Assembly (NCBI RefSeq): GCF_013839445.1 | Contig: NZ_JACDIT010000006.1 | Span: 124,001 to 188,000, forward strand | Reading direction: 5' to 3' | Source of the DNA: Chthonobacter albigriseus | GTDB lineage: Bacteria > Pseudomonadota > Alphaproteobacteria > Rhizobiales > Pleomorphomonadaceae | DNA: 64,000 bases | In this document: positions 7,943-16,611 of the stretch, piece by piece | How positions within the stretch are numbered: the stretch's first letter is position 1 | Layout of the letters: the number at the start of each line of letters is the position of its first letter | Notes under the pieces: generated by a model | What the model was told of the DNA's origin: nothing | Databases searched by the model: none | What the model saw: only the letters and a program-made list of their open reading frames with translations | Translations under genes and position numbers: made by a program

Positions 7943-8554
7943 GTGGAAACGCCTTCACCTATCGAATTCTGGTTCGATTTCTCGTCGGGCTACGCCTATT
8001 TCGCGTCGCTCGGCGCGGAAGCGTTGGGCGAAAGGGTCGGGCGCCGCGTTCTCTGGCGGCCCTATATGCTCGGAGCCGCGTTCGAAGTCACCGGATCGCA
8101 AAATCTGTCCTCCACGCCTCTGAAGAAGGACTACGCCTGGAAGGACTGGAAAAGGATCGCTTCATCGCTTCGGGTGCCCTTCGATCCCCCGTCCAGTCAT
8201 CCGGCGACAGCGCTGGCGGCGACCCGGGCGTTCTATTGGATCGAGGAGCGCGCGCCCGACCGGGCCTCCGTCTTCGCGGCTTCGGTCTTCCGGGTCTACT
8301 ACACCGGCCTCCTCGACACGGCCTCGCCGGAAGCGGTCGCCGTCCATGCGGAGGCTACGGTCGGCGTCCGGGCGGGTGACGTTCTGCTCGGGATTGCGGA
8401 CCCGAACCTGAAGATTCGCGTTCGGGAGAAGTCCGATGAGGCTCTCTCGAAAGGGGTGTTCGGCTCCCCCTTCTTCATTGTCGACGAAGAGCCCTTCTGG
8501 GGCTGGGACCGGATGGGGATGATGGAGCGATGGATCTCGGCCGGGGGGTGGTGA
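7943..8554 (+). CDS. 2-hydroxychromene-2-carboxylate isomerase / DsbA-like thioredoxin-fold protein
   Basis: A 203-residue protein of the kappa-class glutathione-transferase/HCCA isomerase branch of the DsbA fold. The start is IEFWFDFSSGYAYFAS, where the Ser of the FDFxSxYxY motif replaces the DsbA CXXC and binds glutathione in known members. GVFGSPFFIVDEEPFWGWDRM near the C-terminus is the typical cis-Pro and substrate end. HCCA isomerases act in aromatic ring degradation, but no such pathway lies nearby, so the substrate is open. The start is GTG 7943 with GAGG eight bases upstream. Confidence 0.88.
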   Translation: METPSPIEFWFDFSSGYAYFASLGAEALGERVGRRVLWRPYMLGAAFEVTGSQNLSSTPLKKDYAWKDWKRIASSLRVPFDPPSSHPATALAATRAFYWIEERAPDRASVFAASVFRVYYTGLLDTASPEAVAVHAEATVGVRAGDVLLGIADPNLKIRVREKSDEALSKGVFGSPFFIVDEEPFWGWDRMGMMERWISAGGW

Positions 8555-8632
8555 CCCGACGCCCGGATCGTGCCCGGCCTGCCGCGCCGCCCCCGTCAGT
8601 CCCTGGAAGATGCCCGGTCACCCCCCCGACGG

Positions 8633-9115
8633 TCAGTAGGGGCGACCGTCCTTATGCGTAAAGATCCACCCGTCCGGGCCAAGCCGTGCCTGGAGATCGT
8701 CCGCAGGATAACTGCCCTCGTCGCCCGGGGTGCGGTCACCGATCTCCAGGTAGACGACATCGGTTTCCGACCGGTTGACGATGTGATGGGCAACGCCCCC
8801 GGCCGGGAAGCCGGCACACATCCCCGGAGCCAGGAGGGCTTCTCCCACGTCGGTGACGAGGGTTGGAAAACCCTCCAGGATCAGGACGAACTCGTCCTGA
8901 CGGCTGTGCCGGTGCATCAGGGCGGACTGGCTTCCCGGCGCCAGGCGGGTGAGGTTCACCCCGAAATTCCGCAAGCCGAAGAGATCGCCGAGCGGCCGCT
9001 TCTCCCGCCCGACCATGCGGCTGGCGAAAGGCTCGGGATAGTGGCTGGGCCTTGCGCGCACCGGAGCGGAGGCCGCCGCGATCGCCAATGGCCGCTTTTC
9101 GTCAATGTCGCCCAT
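8633..9115 (-). CDS. cupin-domain protein
   Basis: A 160-residue single-domain cupin. The two cupin motifs are visible: motif 1 around LMHRHSRQDEFVLILEGFPTLV (His-X-His and Glu metal ligands) and motif 2 around GMCAGFPAGGVAHHIVNRS. Both ends extend slightly beyond the core. Cupins of this size are often small enzymes or sugar-binding proteins, and the sequence alone does not give the reaction. It lies 18 bases downstream of the VOC gene, so it is probably the last member of an AraC-PEBP-VOC-cupin transcription unit. Confidence 0.8.
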   Translation of the reverse strand: MGDIDEKRPLAIAAASAPVRARPSHYPEPFASRMVGREKRPLGDLFGLRNFGVNLTRLAPGSQSALMHRHSRQDEFVLILEGFPTLVTDVGEALLAPGMCAGFPAGGVAHHIVNRSETDVVYLEIGDRTPGDEGSYPADDLQARLGPDGWIFTHKDGRPY

Positions 9116-9133
9116 GTCTGGCTCCTGGGTGGA

Positions 9134-9544
9134 TCATTCCGACGCCGGCGGTCCGTCCGGCTCGTGGCAGCAGATGCAGAGCTTGTTGCCGTCGGGGTCG
9201 CGGAGGTAGGCTCCGTAGTAATCGGCATGATACCAGGGCCTCAGTCCGGGACCGCCTTCATCCGAACCGCCGCTGGCCAGGGCCGCGGCATAGGCGCGGT
9301 CGACGACGGCCCGTGTCGGCGCGCGCAGTGCAACCATGTGGCCGTTGCCGGGGCTGGGATCGCGACCGTCGTAAGGCCGGCCGACCAGGAAGAGCGGCCG
9401 GTCGCAGCCGGGCTGCCTGAAACCGAACCAGCCCCGGTCGAAATCGACGAATTTCGTTTCCAGGCCGATCTCCCCGAGCACGGATCGATAGAACGCGAGG
9501 GCGCGAGAAAGGTCCGAGACCCCGACATGGATGTGCGAGAACAT
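9134..9544 (-). CDS. VOC/glyoxalase-fold protein
   Basis: A 136-residue vicinal-oxygen-chelate protein. The N-terminal MFSHIHVGVSDLSRALAFYRSVLGEIG carries the first metal His and the beta-alpha-beta unit. NGHMVALRAPTRAVVDRAYAAAL starts the second half, and YYGAYLRDPDGNKLCIC is the classical ending with the Asp-Pro-Asp-Gly turn. The family includes glyoxalases, dioxygenases and fosfomycin- or bleomycin-resistance proteins. No feature narrows this one down. The start at 9544 is chosen on the family N-terminus. Confidence 0.88.
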   Translation of the reverse strand: MFSHIHVGVSDLSRALAFYRSVLGEIGLETKFVDFDRGWFGFRQPGCDRPLFLVGRPYDGRDPSPGNGHMVALRAPTRAVVDRAYAAALASGGSDEGGPGLRPWYHADYYGAYLRDPDGNKLCICCHEPDGPPASE

Positions 9545-9603
9545 CTCCTCGTCCTTTCTATGGGGCCTCGACGACGTCCCGCAGTCATGTGCGTCATTCG
9601 CGG

Positions 9604-10161
9604 TTACTCGGCCCGGCCATAGGTCGCCGTGAGAGACGCCCGACCGAGTGCGGACGTGTTGGCGAAGAAGCCGACGAGCGCTGCCGAGGCGGTCTCGTCC
9701 AGCGGCAAGACAGCCTCCGGCATCGCAAAGACCGTGAAGATGTAGCGGTGCGACCTGCCCGGGGGCGGGCATGCCCCCGAATAGGCATTCAGACTGAGGT
9801 CGTTTCTCGCCTGAATCGAACCTTCGGGCAATCGACCGCCGCCGATCTGGCCGGCCCCCTCGGGGAGAAAAGTCGCCGAAGCCGGGATGTTGAAGACAGA
9901 CCAGTGCCAGAATCCGGACCCTGTCGGGGCGTCGGGGTCGTAGGCCGACACGACAAAGCTTGCCGTGCCTTTCGGCGCGCCCGTCCAGGCCAGGGCGGGC
10001 GACCGGTTCGCGCCGTCACACCCGAACCCGGCCAGCACCTGATCGGGCTCGAGTATCCCGCTTTCGACATCGGAAGAGAAAAGGCGCATCTGAGCAGAAG
10101 CAGGCTGGGCGAACAGCGCGAGCGCAACGAACGCGGTGACATGTGTGAGGCGGTCGGACAA
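9604..10161 (-). CDS. exported YbhB/YbcL-type PEBP family protein
   Basis: A 185-residue phosphatidylethanolamine-binding-protein (Raf kinase inhibitor-like) of the bacterial YbhB/YbcL group. An N-terminal signal peptide is visible (FVALALFAQPASAQ, cleavage after about residue 23), so the protein is periplasmic. The ligand-pocket motifs are present: SPALAWTGAPKGTASFVVSAYDPDAP and GFWHWSVFNIPA with the DPDAP and HW residues, then GRSHRYIFTVFAM. The ligand is unknown. It lies 27 bases downstream of the AraC-type regulator gene on the same strand and upstream of the VOC gene. Confidence 0.9.
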   Translation of the reverse strand: MSDRLTHVTAFVALALFAQPASAQMRLFSSDVESGILEPDQVLAGFGCDGANRSPALAWTGAPKGTASFVVSAYDPDAPTGSGFWHWSVFNIPASATFLPEGAGQIGGGRLPEGSIQARNDLSLNAYSGACPPPGRSHRYIFTVFAMPEAVLPLDETASAALVGFFANTSALGRASLTATYGRAE

Positions 10162-10188
10162 TTGAATTCTCCTTTGGTCCGCCCACTC

Positions 10189-10986
10189 CTACCGGGATGC
10201 ACCGCCTCCGTTGGAGCCGGTTCGATCAATCGCGACGCCGATCCGATCAATCCTGCCCCTGATCGCCGAAGGCGGGATTCCGAACCTCGCCCGGAACCGC
10301 GCGGCGAAACGCGAGGGGCAGCCGTAGCCCACCTCGAGCGCGATCCGACCGACCGGCAAGGTCGTGGTCTGGAGCAGGCCCAGCGCACGCGTCATGCGCA
10401 GATCGGAGAGGATTTCATTGAATGCTGTGCCCTCGGCGGCAAGACGCCTCCGCAAAGTCGCTTCGCTCATCGCCAGTGCACGCGCCGCGTCCGGTCCGGT
10501 CCATTCCGCTGCGATTTCGCGGGCAAGCAGTGCACGAAGACGCGATACCACGCCCTGAGCCTTGGGCGTAGGCGCTCCCAATCCCTCTCGTGCAAGCCAC
10601 AGCAGCACCTCGCCGACTTTGTGCTCCCGGATGTCCGCCGGCACCAGCGGATCCTCGCAGGCGCTGGCCGCTCGTTCGAAGGCGGCCGCCGCCCGGTCGT
10701 CGGACGCGACCCGTTCGAAGCTTCCGGCCGGCAGCCGCCCTGCGTCGAGAACGAGGGCGCTTGCCAGATAGACACCGGACGTCGCCGGTATGTTTTCGAT
10801 CGTCAGCGGTTCGTCCGCAGGCAGCAGGGCAAGTTGACCCTGGTTCACGACGACCAGCGATCTGCCTCTCAGGATCCGCTTCTGCCCTCGGCGCACGAGG
10901 ATGATTCCCGGCCGCTCACTGGCGATCTCACGGAAGGTCGCCCGGGTCGCTTGGCGGACAAGAAGATGGGTCGAATGCAGATCCAT
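10189..10986 (-). CDS. AraC-family transcriptional regulator
   Basis: A 265-residue AraC/XylS-type regulator. The N-terminal 150 residues form a cupin-like sensing region (RGRSLVVVNQGQLALLPADEPLTIENIP). The C-terminal third has the two helix-turn-helix units (DAARALAMSEATLRRRLAAEG and LPVGRIALEVGYGCPSRFAARFRARFGIPPSAIRGR). It begins the probable minus-strand unit that continues into the PEBP, VOC and cupin genes, so these are its most likely targets or co-regulated partners. The effector is unknown. Confidence 0.9.
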   Translation of the reverse strand: MDLHSTHLLVRQATRATFREIASERPGIILVRRGQKRILRGRSLVVVNQGQLALLPADEPLTIENIPATSGVYLASALVLDAGRLPAGSFERVASDDRAAAAFERAASACEDPLVPADIREHKVGEVLLWLAREGLGAPTPKAQGVVSRLRALLAREIAAEWTGPDAARALAMSEATLRRRLAAEGTAFNEILSDLRMTRALGLLQTTTLPVGRIALEVGYGCPSRFAARFRARFGIPPSAIRGRIDRIGVAIDRTGSNGGGASR

Positions 10987-11155
10987 TCGTGCGGATACCC
11001 TGCTCGAGGATGTCCAGGATACCGCTTCGCGGAAGCATCAGATAGCCGGGTGGCGTCTACCGCGTGTCCGACGGACCCCGGCTGCAGATCGGCGCTATCG
11101 CACACCGTCCGGCACGAGGTTGTCACCCATGTGTCCGGAACGAACAGAGGACGAG

Positions 11156-11231
11156 TGGTGCCGCAGAAGGGACTCGAACCCCCGACCCCATCATTACGAA
11201 TGACGTGCTCTACCAGCTGAGCTACTGCGGC
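11156..11231 (-). tRNA. tRNA-Thr(CGU)
   Basis: A 76-base cloverleaf on the minus strand with encoded CCA. The acceptor GCCGCAG pairs with CTGCGGC, and the D arm is GCTC/GAGC. The anticodon stem CGTCA/TGATG encloses loop TTCGTAA with anticodon CGT, and the T loop is TTCGAGT. It reads the codon ACG. That codon dominates the threonine-rich leader peptide upstream of asd elsewhere in this window (six of eight Thr codons). Confidence 0.97.
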
Positions 11232-11240
11232 ATCTCTGTC

Positions 11241-11258
11241 GCTTTCCCCGGGGAAAGC
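11241..11258. repeat. perfect 18-base palindrome upstream of tRNA-Thr
   Basis: GCTTTCCCCGGGGAAAGC is fully self-complementary. It lies 10 bases upstream of the tRNA 5' end and about 90 bases beyond the hemY-like stop. A second short inverted repeat, GTTCCG (11273-11278) / CGGAAC (11281-11286), is next to it. Neither has a T tract, so they are weak terminator candidates. A processing stem or operator is possible. Confidence 0.4.
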
Positions 11259-11344
11259 GGCGGTCCCGGGCGGTTCCGTCCGGAACGAGTGGGCGGTTGA
11301 TAGCCCCAACGATGGCGAATTTCAAGCGCCGATGTCGTGCGAAC

Positions 11345-12973
11345 CTACACGAAGACCCGCGACGGCGTCGGTTCGACGGCCTCGCCGCCGGGACCGGGGT
11401 CGTCCGGACGGAAAGGCATGGTGAGCATCGATGCCGACGAACCGGATCGGGCGGCCGGGCGCGCTTCTGCTGGTGCCGGTTCCGGAGTCGCCGCTTGCAC
11501 AGGACGCGAGTCGGCCGGGAAGGCGGCGCCGGGTTCCTCCGGGGCAGGCGGGGGCGGGGCGGGCGGATTCCGATCGTCGCCATCGTCGTCGGAGACGCTC
11601 GCTTCAACAACCGGCGGCGGCGGCGGGGCTTCCAAGGGAAGCGCCGCCCGTTCGGCAAGATCGGATCCGTCGAGTTCGGTCGCGCCCGTATCCGTGGCGA
11701 CCGGCACCCGCCACTCGAACGCGTCGAGCCGCCCCGTGACCGGGGAAACCGGATGCCACGTCTCAGCCACCACACCGTCGGCGGTCCAGGCCTCGTCGCG
11801 CGGCGCACGGACGGCACGGGAGAGCCACTCGCGGACGCGGCCGCGGTCTCCGTGCTGGCGCTCCTCGAGCTCGGCCATCATCAGGCAGATCCGCTGCGTC
11901 GGCATCAGGCGAAGGGCCTTGCCAAGATACTCGCGGGCAAGATCCCATTCCTGCGCATCGAGCGCCGCCCGGGCGACGGCGACAGCCCCTTCACGGGCGT
12001 TCGGCCGGATCCCGTAGAGAGTCTGGGCGCGTTTCAGCCGGTCATGCGTGGAGTCGCCAGGCCGGACGTGAATGAAAGCTTCGGCGAGTTCCGGGTGCGG
12101 CTCCAGCTTCCAGGTTGTCTCGACAACCTTGGCCGCCTTCCGGGTGTCGTTCAGGCGGGTGAGGACGCGGGCGGCCAGCACGGCAGCCGGCACGAACTCC
12201 GGAACCAGGCGGTGGGCTTCCAGGGCGAAGGCGCGCGCCTTGTCCGGCTCGGCGTCCTCCACGTCTGCGGCCCGCGCGGTGAGCAGCACCGCCCGAAGCC
12301 GCTTCGCCTGGCTCTTCTCAAGAAGCCGCGTTCCCGCCGCCTGCTCGAGCGTCGAGAGCGCCCCTTCCCAGTCGTGTTCCGCTGATTGGTATTCCATCAT
12401 CGCCGTGGCGGACCAGGGAACGCCCGGAGCGATCTTCTGCGCTTCGGCCGCGTAGTGGCGGGCGGCTTCGCTCTCCCCGGCCCGGGTCGCCTCGATGAAC
12501 AGGCCCCTGAGTCCGAGCAGCCGCGTGTCCGGATCCTCCAGCATGCGCGTGAAGGCGCTGCGGGCCGCGTCGGGCCGCCCTTCCAGCTGGGCGGTCTGCG
12601 CTTCGAGGAGCATCACCAGCGGCTCGCGCGACAGGTGGCGTCCGGCCTCACCGGCGTAGCGGTGCGCCAGCCGGATGTCGCCCGACCCCACCGCGATCAT
12701 CCCGCGGGACAGCGCCTGGTACCCCTTGTCGCGCCGCCGCGCCCGGAAGAACCCGCGGATGGCGCCCGGCGTATGGAAGAGGCCGCTGACGAGTTTCCAG
12801 AGCACGATGGCGGCCAGCGCGAACACCAGCAGGGAGACCACCACCACGCGGAGCGGCGGAGCCATCTCGCCGCCCGGCCAGTTGATGGCCACGCTGACCG
12901 GGACGCCGCCGAGCCAGTCCAGCGTGAACACGGCGGCGAACAGAAGGGCGATGGCGACAAGGACGCGAATCAT
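11345..12973 (-). CDS. hemY: HemY-like heme biosynthesis-associated TPR membrane protein
   Basis: A 542-residue protein with two N-terminal membrane helices (VLVAIALLFAAVFTLDWLGG and VVVVSLLVFALAAIVLWKLV) followed by helical TPR-like repeats to about residue 400. The tail is Pro/Ala-rich and low in complexity. HemY_N features such as GFFRARRRDKGYQALSRGMIAVGSGD are clear. This proteobacterial HemY is not protoporphyrinogen oxidase; its role near haem synthesis is poorly defined. It lies 14 bases downstream of hemD and is the last protein gene of the hemC-hemD-hemY unit, before tRNA-Thr. Confidence 0.9.
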   Translation of the reverse strand: MIRVLVAIALLFAAVFTLDWLGGVPVSVAINWPGGEMAPPLRVVVVSLLVFALAAIVLWKLVSGLFHTPGAIRGFFRARRRDKGYQALSRGMIAVGSGDIRLAHRYAGEAGRHLSREPLVMLLEAQTAQLEGRPDAARSAFTRMLEDPDTRLLGLRGLFIEATRAGESEAARHYAAEAQKIAPGVPWSATAMMEYQSAEHDWEGALSTLEQAAGTRLLEKSQAKRLRAVLLTARAADVEDAEPDKARAFALEAHRLVPEFVPAAVLAARVLTRLNDTRKAAKVVETTWKLEPHPELAEAFIHVRPGDSTHDRLKRAQTLYGIRPNAREGAVAVARAALDAQEWDLAREYLGKALRLMPTQRICLMMAELEERQHGDRGRVREWLSRAVRAPRDEAWTADGVVAETWHPVSPVTGRLDAFEWRVPVATDTGATELDGSDLAERAALPLEAPPPPPVVEASVSDDDGDDRNPPAPPPPAPEEPGAAFPADSRPVQAATPEPAPAEARPAARSGSSASMLTMPFRPDDPGPGGEAVEPTPSRVFV

Positions 12974-12987
12974 CCACGGACCTCTTT

Positions 12988-15567
12988 TCAGTTCGCCGCG
13001 GGGGCGGCCGGTTCTCCGGCGCCCGCCTGCAATCGGGTCAAGACGCTTTGGGTCAGGTCGGCCACGGCCTTGTCGGCCGCAACCCGCTCGTCCAGGCTTG
13101 CCTTCCAGGCGGCGGAACGCTCCTGGGCGAACGCCGGCAGTCGTGTCCAGGCTTCAGCGGCAGCCGGCAGGTCGCCGGCGTCGAGGGCCTTGCGCAGATC
13201 GTCGAGGGGAACCGACAGGGGATCGGTCGCGCTGTCGCCGGTTTCGCGATAGTTCACCAGCGACTTCGCCCCGATCATCATCCGGTCCAGGAGACCGGTG
13301 TCCTCGCCCGCGGGTCGCGCTGCGAGGATCTCGGCGGTGGGAAACCCGGCGACGAGTTCGTCCGTTGTGGCGACACCAGCCGCCGCGGTGGCGTCGAGTG
13401 CCGCAAGGTCCGGAAGTTCGCTTGCTGTTGCGCGCAGCACGTCGAGATCCCCTTTGAACGGCTCTCCGGCGGCCACCTTCGACGACAGCGAGGTCACGGC
13501 CAGCGACAGCGCGGCGATTTCGCCCTGCTTGGGCGCTTCCGCCAACCGGGCTTCGATGTCCGCCAGCCGGCCATCCAGTGCGGTGAGCTGGTCGGCAACG
13601 GGCTTGATGCTTCCGGCCACGCCGTCGATCGTGCTCCGCAAGCCCTCCACGGTCGCCGTGACGGAGCCCCTGGTCTCGCCGAGCGACTGGTCCAGCGCCC
13701 CGATCCGTTCGATGACGCCGGCAACCGATTGCTCCAGCGTTTCGACGCGTTGCGGATCGACGGTCGGCGGCTGCGGCCGGTTGGCGAGGTCGGTTACCGC
13801 CGCGCGCTGTTCTTCCAGACCACGGCCGAAGTCGGTCTGTGCCGTGCGCAAACCGTCGAGATCGGCCCGCAAGCTTTCCAGCGCTGCGGTGACCTCCGCG
13901 ATCTGCGAGCCTTCGGTCCCGCCGGCCTGCTGCTCGATCACGGTGAGCCGGCTCCCGAGTTCGTCGACGGCGCCCTTGAGGGCCGCCACCGCCTCGCCCT
14001 GGTCGGCGGGAGGCTGCGGCAGGGCGCCGAGCGCCGTCTCCAGGCTACCGACCCGCTCGGCCAGCGCCGCGTCGGGCGCAGGCGCCGGTCGGGCATCAAG
14101 CGCCGCGAGCTGTTCGGACAATGCGGCGACCTCCGTGCGGAGGGCCGAAACCTCGGCAGGATCCGCCCCGACGGGCGGAAGCACGCCGCTCGTATAGAGC
14201 AGTGCACCACCTCCGAGAGCCACCACACCGCCCAGGAGAGCGGCGGCCACGGTGCCGAGGGTTCCACGGCCCTCCCGCGGAGGCGGGTAGGTGGCCGCCG
14301 CGACACGGGGCGCAGGATCTTCGGCGAAGGCAGCGCCCGCCGTCTCGGCCGCCGATGAGGCGTGCACCGTGTCCTCGGTCGAAGCGTCATCGCGAGTCGA
14401 CTCGGACCCCGTAGCGCCCGGCTGTTCGGCACCGGCCAGCACATCGCTGACGAAGATCTGGTCGGGATCGTCGGCCTTCTTTTCCGGCTCGGCGGACGCT
14501 TCACCGGCAGGCTCGACCGCTGCGGCTTCGGCTGCGGGGTCGCTGGCCGCGGCAAGGTCGGCTGCCGCGGAGCCCGGAGTTCCCACCGCTTCCGCCATCG
14601 GTTCGGGCGCCACCGGCGTCTCCTGCGCGGCGGCGGCAGCTTCGTCCGCACGCGCCGCGCGGGCGGCGATCTCGGTCGCCGTCAGGTCGATGGTGGTCGG
14701 CTTCCCCTTGCGACGGCCCGCTTTGGCGAAGGGATCGGTGTCGCGACGATCGTTTCCGGATGCCATGTTTGCCGCTTCCTCCCAATCGTCGCTCCCCGAG
14801 TCCGGGGATCTTGTCTCGATGTCGTCGACGCCCGCATTGTTTTCGAGCGTGAGCCCCAACGCAACCACGGCCTTGGTAAGGTCCTCGCCGGTCGGGTGTT
14901 CGGCGACGACGATCCGCGTCAATTCAGGCGCGAGCGGGGCCGCGGCCTTGGCCGAGATCGCCACCACGGCCGGCCGGTCTCCCCCAAGCGTCAGCGCGGC
15001 AGCCTCAAGGGAACGCCGCAACGCCCTTGCGGTTCGTTCGGATCCGACGACGATCGCATCGACGGAGCCCTCGCCCAGCGCGGCGATCGCCTCGGCAGGA
15101 AGTTTGTCGGCCATCTCGGCCCGGTAGACCTCCACCACCTTGACGGCGAATCCGTCCGCGGCAAGCCGTTCGGCCACGTCACCGGCCCTGTCCCGGCCGG
15201 CCGCATGAATAACCAGTCCGACGGAGGGCTGGAACCGATTGCGCACGAGCTCCAGGACTGCCTCCGCATCACCGCCGGCATCGTAGACGTCCGCGAACCC
15301 AGCATGCCGCGCGGCTTCGGCCGTGGCCGTCCCCACTGCGACAACTGCGCAGGTTCGCAAGCTTTCCGGTACCGGCTGAAGCGCGGACACGGCGTTCAGG
15401 CTGGTCAGGATGAGGAGCCCGGGCCGGTCGGCGGCTATCGTCGCTCCCGCGCCTGGCAGGGCGTCCACCCGCAGCATTGGCGCGATGATCGACGTGATCC
15501 TGTGCCCGGCGAGCGTCCGGGCCATCGCCTCGGCCTGGGGTTCGGGTCTGAGGATCAGGACCCGCAT
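12988..15567 (-). CDS. hemD: uroporphyrinogen-III synthase fused in frame to a mitofilin-like membrane protein
   Basis: An uninterrupted 859-codon frame. Residues 1-240 are a uroporphyrinogen-III synthase, which closes and inverts ring D of hydroxymethylbilane (MRVLILRPEPQAE, SERTARALRRSL, EHPTGEDLTKAVV). A linker of about 25 residues leads to Met268, which opens the mitofilin-like part: a disordered acidic/Ala-rich region, one membrane helix (about 436-459), then long periplasmic coiled coil and a C-terminal helical domain. In related genomes I know these as two adjacent genes. A strong GGGAGGA ten bases before Met268 (ATG at 14766) suggests the second part may also be translated alone. It lies five bases downstream of hemC. 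Confidence 0.85.
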   Translation of the reverse strand: MRVLILRPEPQAEAMARTLAGHRITSIIAPMLRVDALPGAGATIAADRPGLLILTSLNAVSALQPVPESLRTCAVVAVGTATAEAARHAGFADVYDAGGDAEAVLELVRNRFQPSVGLVIHAAGRDRAGDVAERLAADGFAVKVVEVYRAEMADKLPAEAIAALGEGSVDAIVVGSERTARALRRSLEAAALTLGGDRPAVVAISAKAAAPLAPELTRIVVAEHPTGEDLTKAVVALGLTLENNAGVDDIETRSPDSGSDDWEEAANMASGNDRRDTDPFAKAGRRKGKPTTIDLTATEIAARAARADEAAAAAQETPVAPEPMAEAVGTPGSAAADLAAASDPAAEAAAVEPAGEASAEPEKKADDPDQIFVSDVLAGAEQPGATGSESTRDDASTEDTVHASSAAETAGAAFAEDPAPRVAAATYPPPREGRGTLGTVAAALLGGVVALGGGALLYTSGVLPPVGADPAEVSALRTEVAALSEQLAALDARPAPAPDAALAERVGSLETALGALPQPPADQGEAVAALKGAVDELGSRLTVIEQQAGGTEGSQIAEVTAALESLRADLDGLRTAQTDFGRGLEEQRAAVTDLANRPQPPTVDPQRVETLEQSVAGVIERIGALDQSLGETRGSVTATVEGLRSTIDGVAGSIKPVADQLTALDGRLADIEARLAEAPKQGEIAALSLAVTSLSSKVAAGEPFKGDLDVLRATASELPDLAALDATAAAGVATTDELVAGFPTAEILAARPAGEDTGLLDRMMIGAKSLVNYRETGDSATDPLSVPLDDLRKALDAGDLPAAAEAWTRLPAFAQERSAAWKASLDERVAADKAVADLTQSVLTRLQAGAGEPAAPAAN
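14777..14783 (-). promoter_or_regulatory. internal Shine-Dalgarno before in-frame ATG 14766
   Basis: GGGAGGA on the minus strand, ten bases before the ATG of Met268 inside the hemD-mitofilin frame. Its strength and its place at the domain boundary suggest a retained start for a separate mitofilin-like protein. Confidence 0.5.
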
Positions 15568-15572
15568 CGGCG

Positions 15573-16511
15573 TCAGCCCTCGGCCGGATGCTGTGTGAAG
15601 AACGCCGGTCCACCCGCAAGCCGCAGCCGCTCGCCGAGACCGCTGCCGAGAGCCGCGGCGTCCTCGGGCCTGCCGGAGACGGTTCCGTCGTGATGAATCC
15701 GTCCATCTGGCGTCAGGATCAGCCCGTAGAGCGTGAGAAGTCCCTGCGCGACTTTCGCATGCCCCGCGATCGGCGTTCGGCAGGAGCCGTCGAGCGCCGC
15801 CAGCATGGCGCGCTCCGCCCTCAGACAGACGGCGGTCGCCTCGTCGTGGATCGCCGACACCAGGCTGTCGATCCGTGCGTCGCCGGCCCGTGTCTCGATG
15901 CCGATGGCGCCTTGCCCGACCGCGGGCGGAAAGGTCTCCTCCGGAAGGATCTCGGTCGCGACATGGCTGAGGCCCAGCCGGTTGAGCCCGGCCAATGCGA
16001 GCAGCGTGGCATCCACCTCCCCGGCGTCCAGCTTGCGCAGTCGCGACTGGACGTTGCCGCGATAGGTCACGACGTCCAGGTCGGGACGAAGCCGCTTCAC
16101 CATCGCCTGCCGGCGCAGCGAAGCCGTCCCGACCACGGCCCCCGCAGGCAACGACGCCAGCGAGGCATGGCGGGTCGAAATCAGCACGTCCCGCACATCC
16201 TCGCGCGGAAGAAAATGCTCGAGCACCAGGCCGTCGGGCAGCAGGGTTGGCATGTCCTTGGACGAGTGGACGGCCAGATCGATGTCGCCGGCGATCAGCG
16301 CCTCCTCGATCTCCTTGGTGAAGAGGCCCTTCCCCCCGACCTCCGACAGCGGACGGTCCAGGATCCGGTCCCCCGAAGTCTTGATCACCACGATCTCGAA
16401 CGCCGGGGCGGCTTCTCCCCAGGCGGCCGACAGCCGGTCCCGGACTTCGTGCGCCTGGGCGAGCGCCAGTGGGCTGCCGCGGGTTCCGATACGGACGGGA
16501 ATAGTTTGCAC
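15573..16511 (-). CDS. hemC: porphobilinogen deaminase (hydroxymethylbilane synthase)
   Basis: A 312-residue cytoplasmic enzyme that polymerises four porphobilinogens into hydroxymethylbilane, the substrate of HemD encoded next. Family motifs: IRIG/VRIGTRGSPLALAQAHEV, KTSGDRILDRPLSEVGGKGLFTKEIE, AVHSSKDMP, and GSCRTPIAGHA with the Cys that holds the dipyrromethane cofactor. The start is the GTG at 16511, directly before QTIPVRIGTRGS; upstream in-frame sequence is not family-like. It is divergent from tsaD across 100 bases. Confidence 0.95.
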   Translation of the reverse strand: MQTIPVRIGTRGSPLALAQAHEVRDRLSAAWGEAAPAFEIVVIKTSGDRILDRPLSEVGGKGLFTKEIEEALIAGDIDLAVHSSKDMPTLLPDGLVLEHFLPREDVRDVLISTRHASLASLPAGAVVGTASLRRQAMVKRLRPDLDVVTYRGNVQSRLRKLDAGEVDATLLALAGLNRLGLSHVATEILPEETFPPAVGQGAIGIETRAGDARIDSLVSAIHDEATAVCLRAERAMLAALDGSCRTPIAGHAKVAQGLLTLYGLILTPDGRIHHDGTVSGRPEDAAALGSGLGERLRLAGGPAFFTQHPAEG

Positions 16512-16611
16512 TCGGGGTCGTCCAGATGATAGGGCCGGGTTTCGGTCGAGGGCCCGATATAGCGCCCGGACGGCCCCGAAGAAACCCGTGACGACACGGA
16601 TGGCGTAACGA

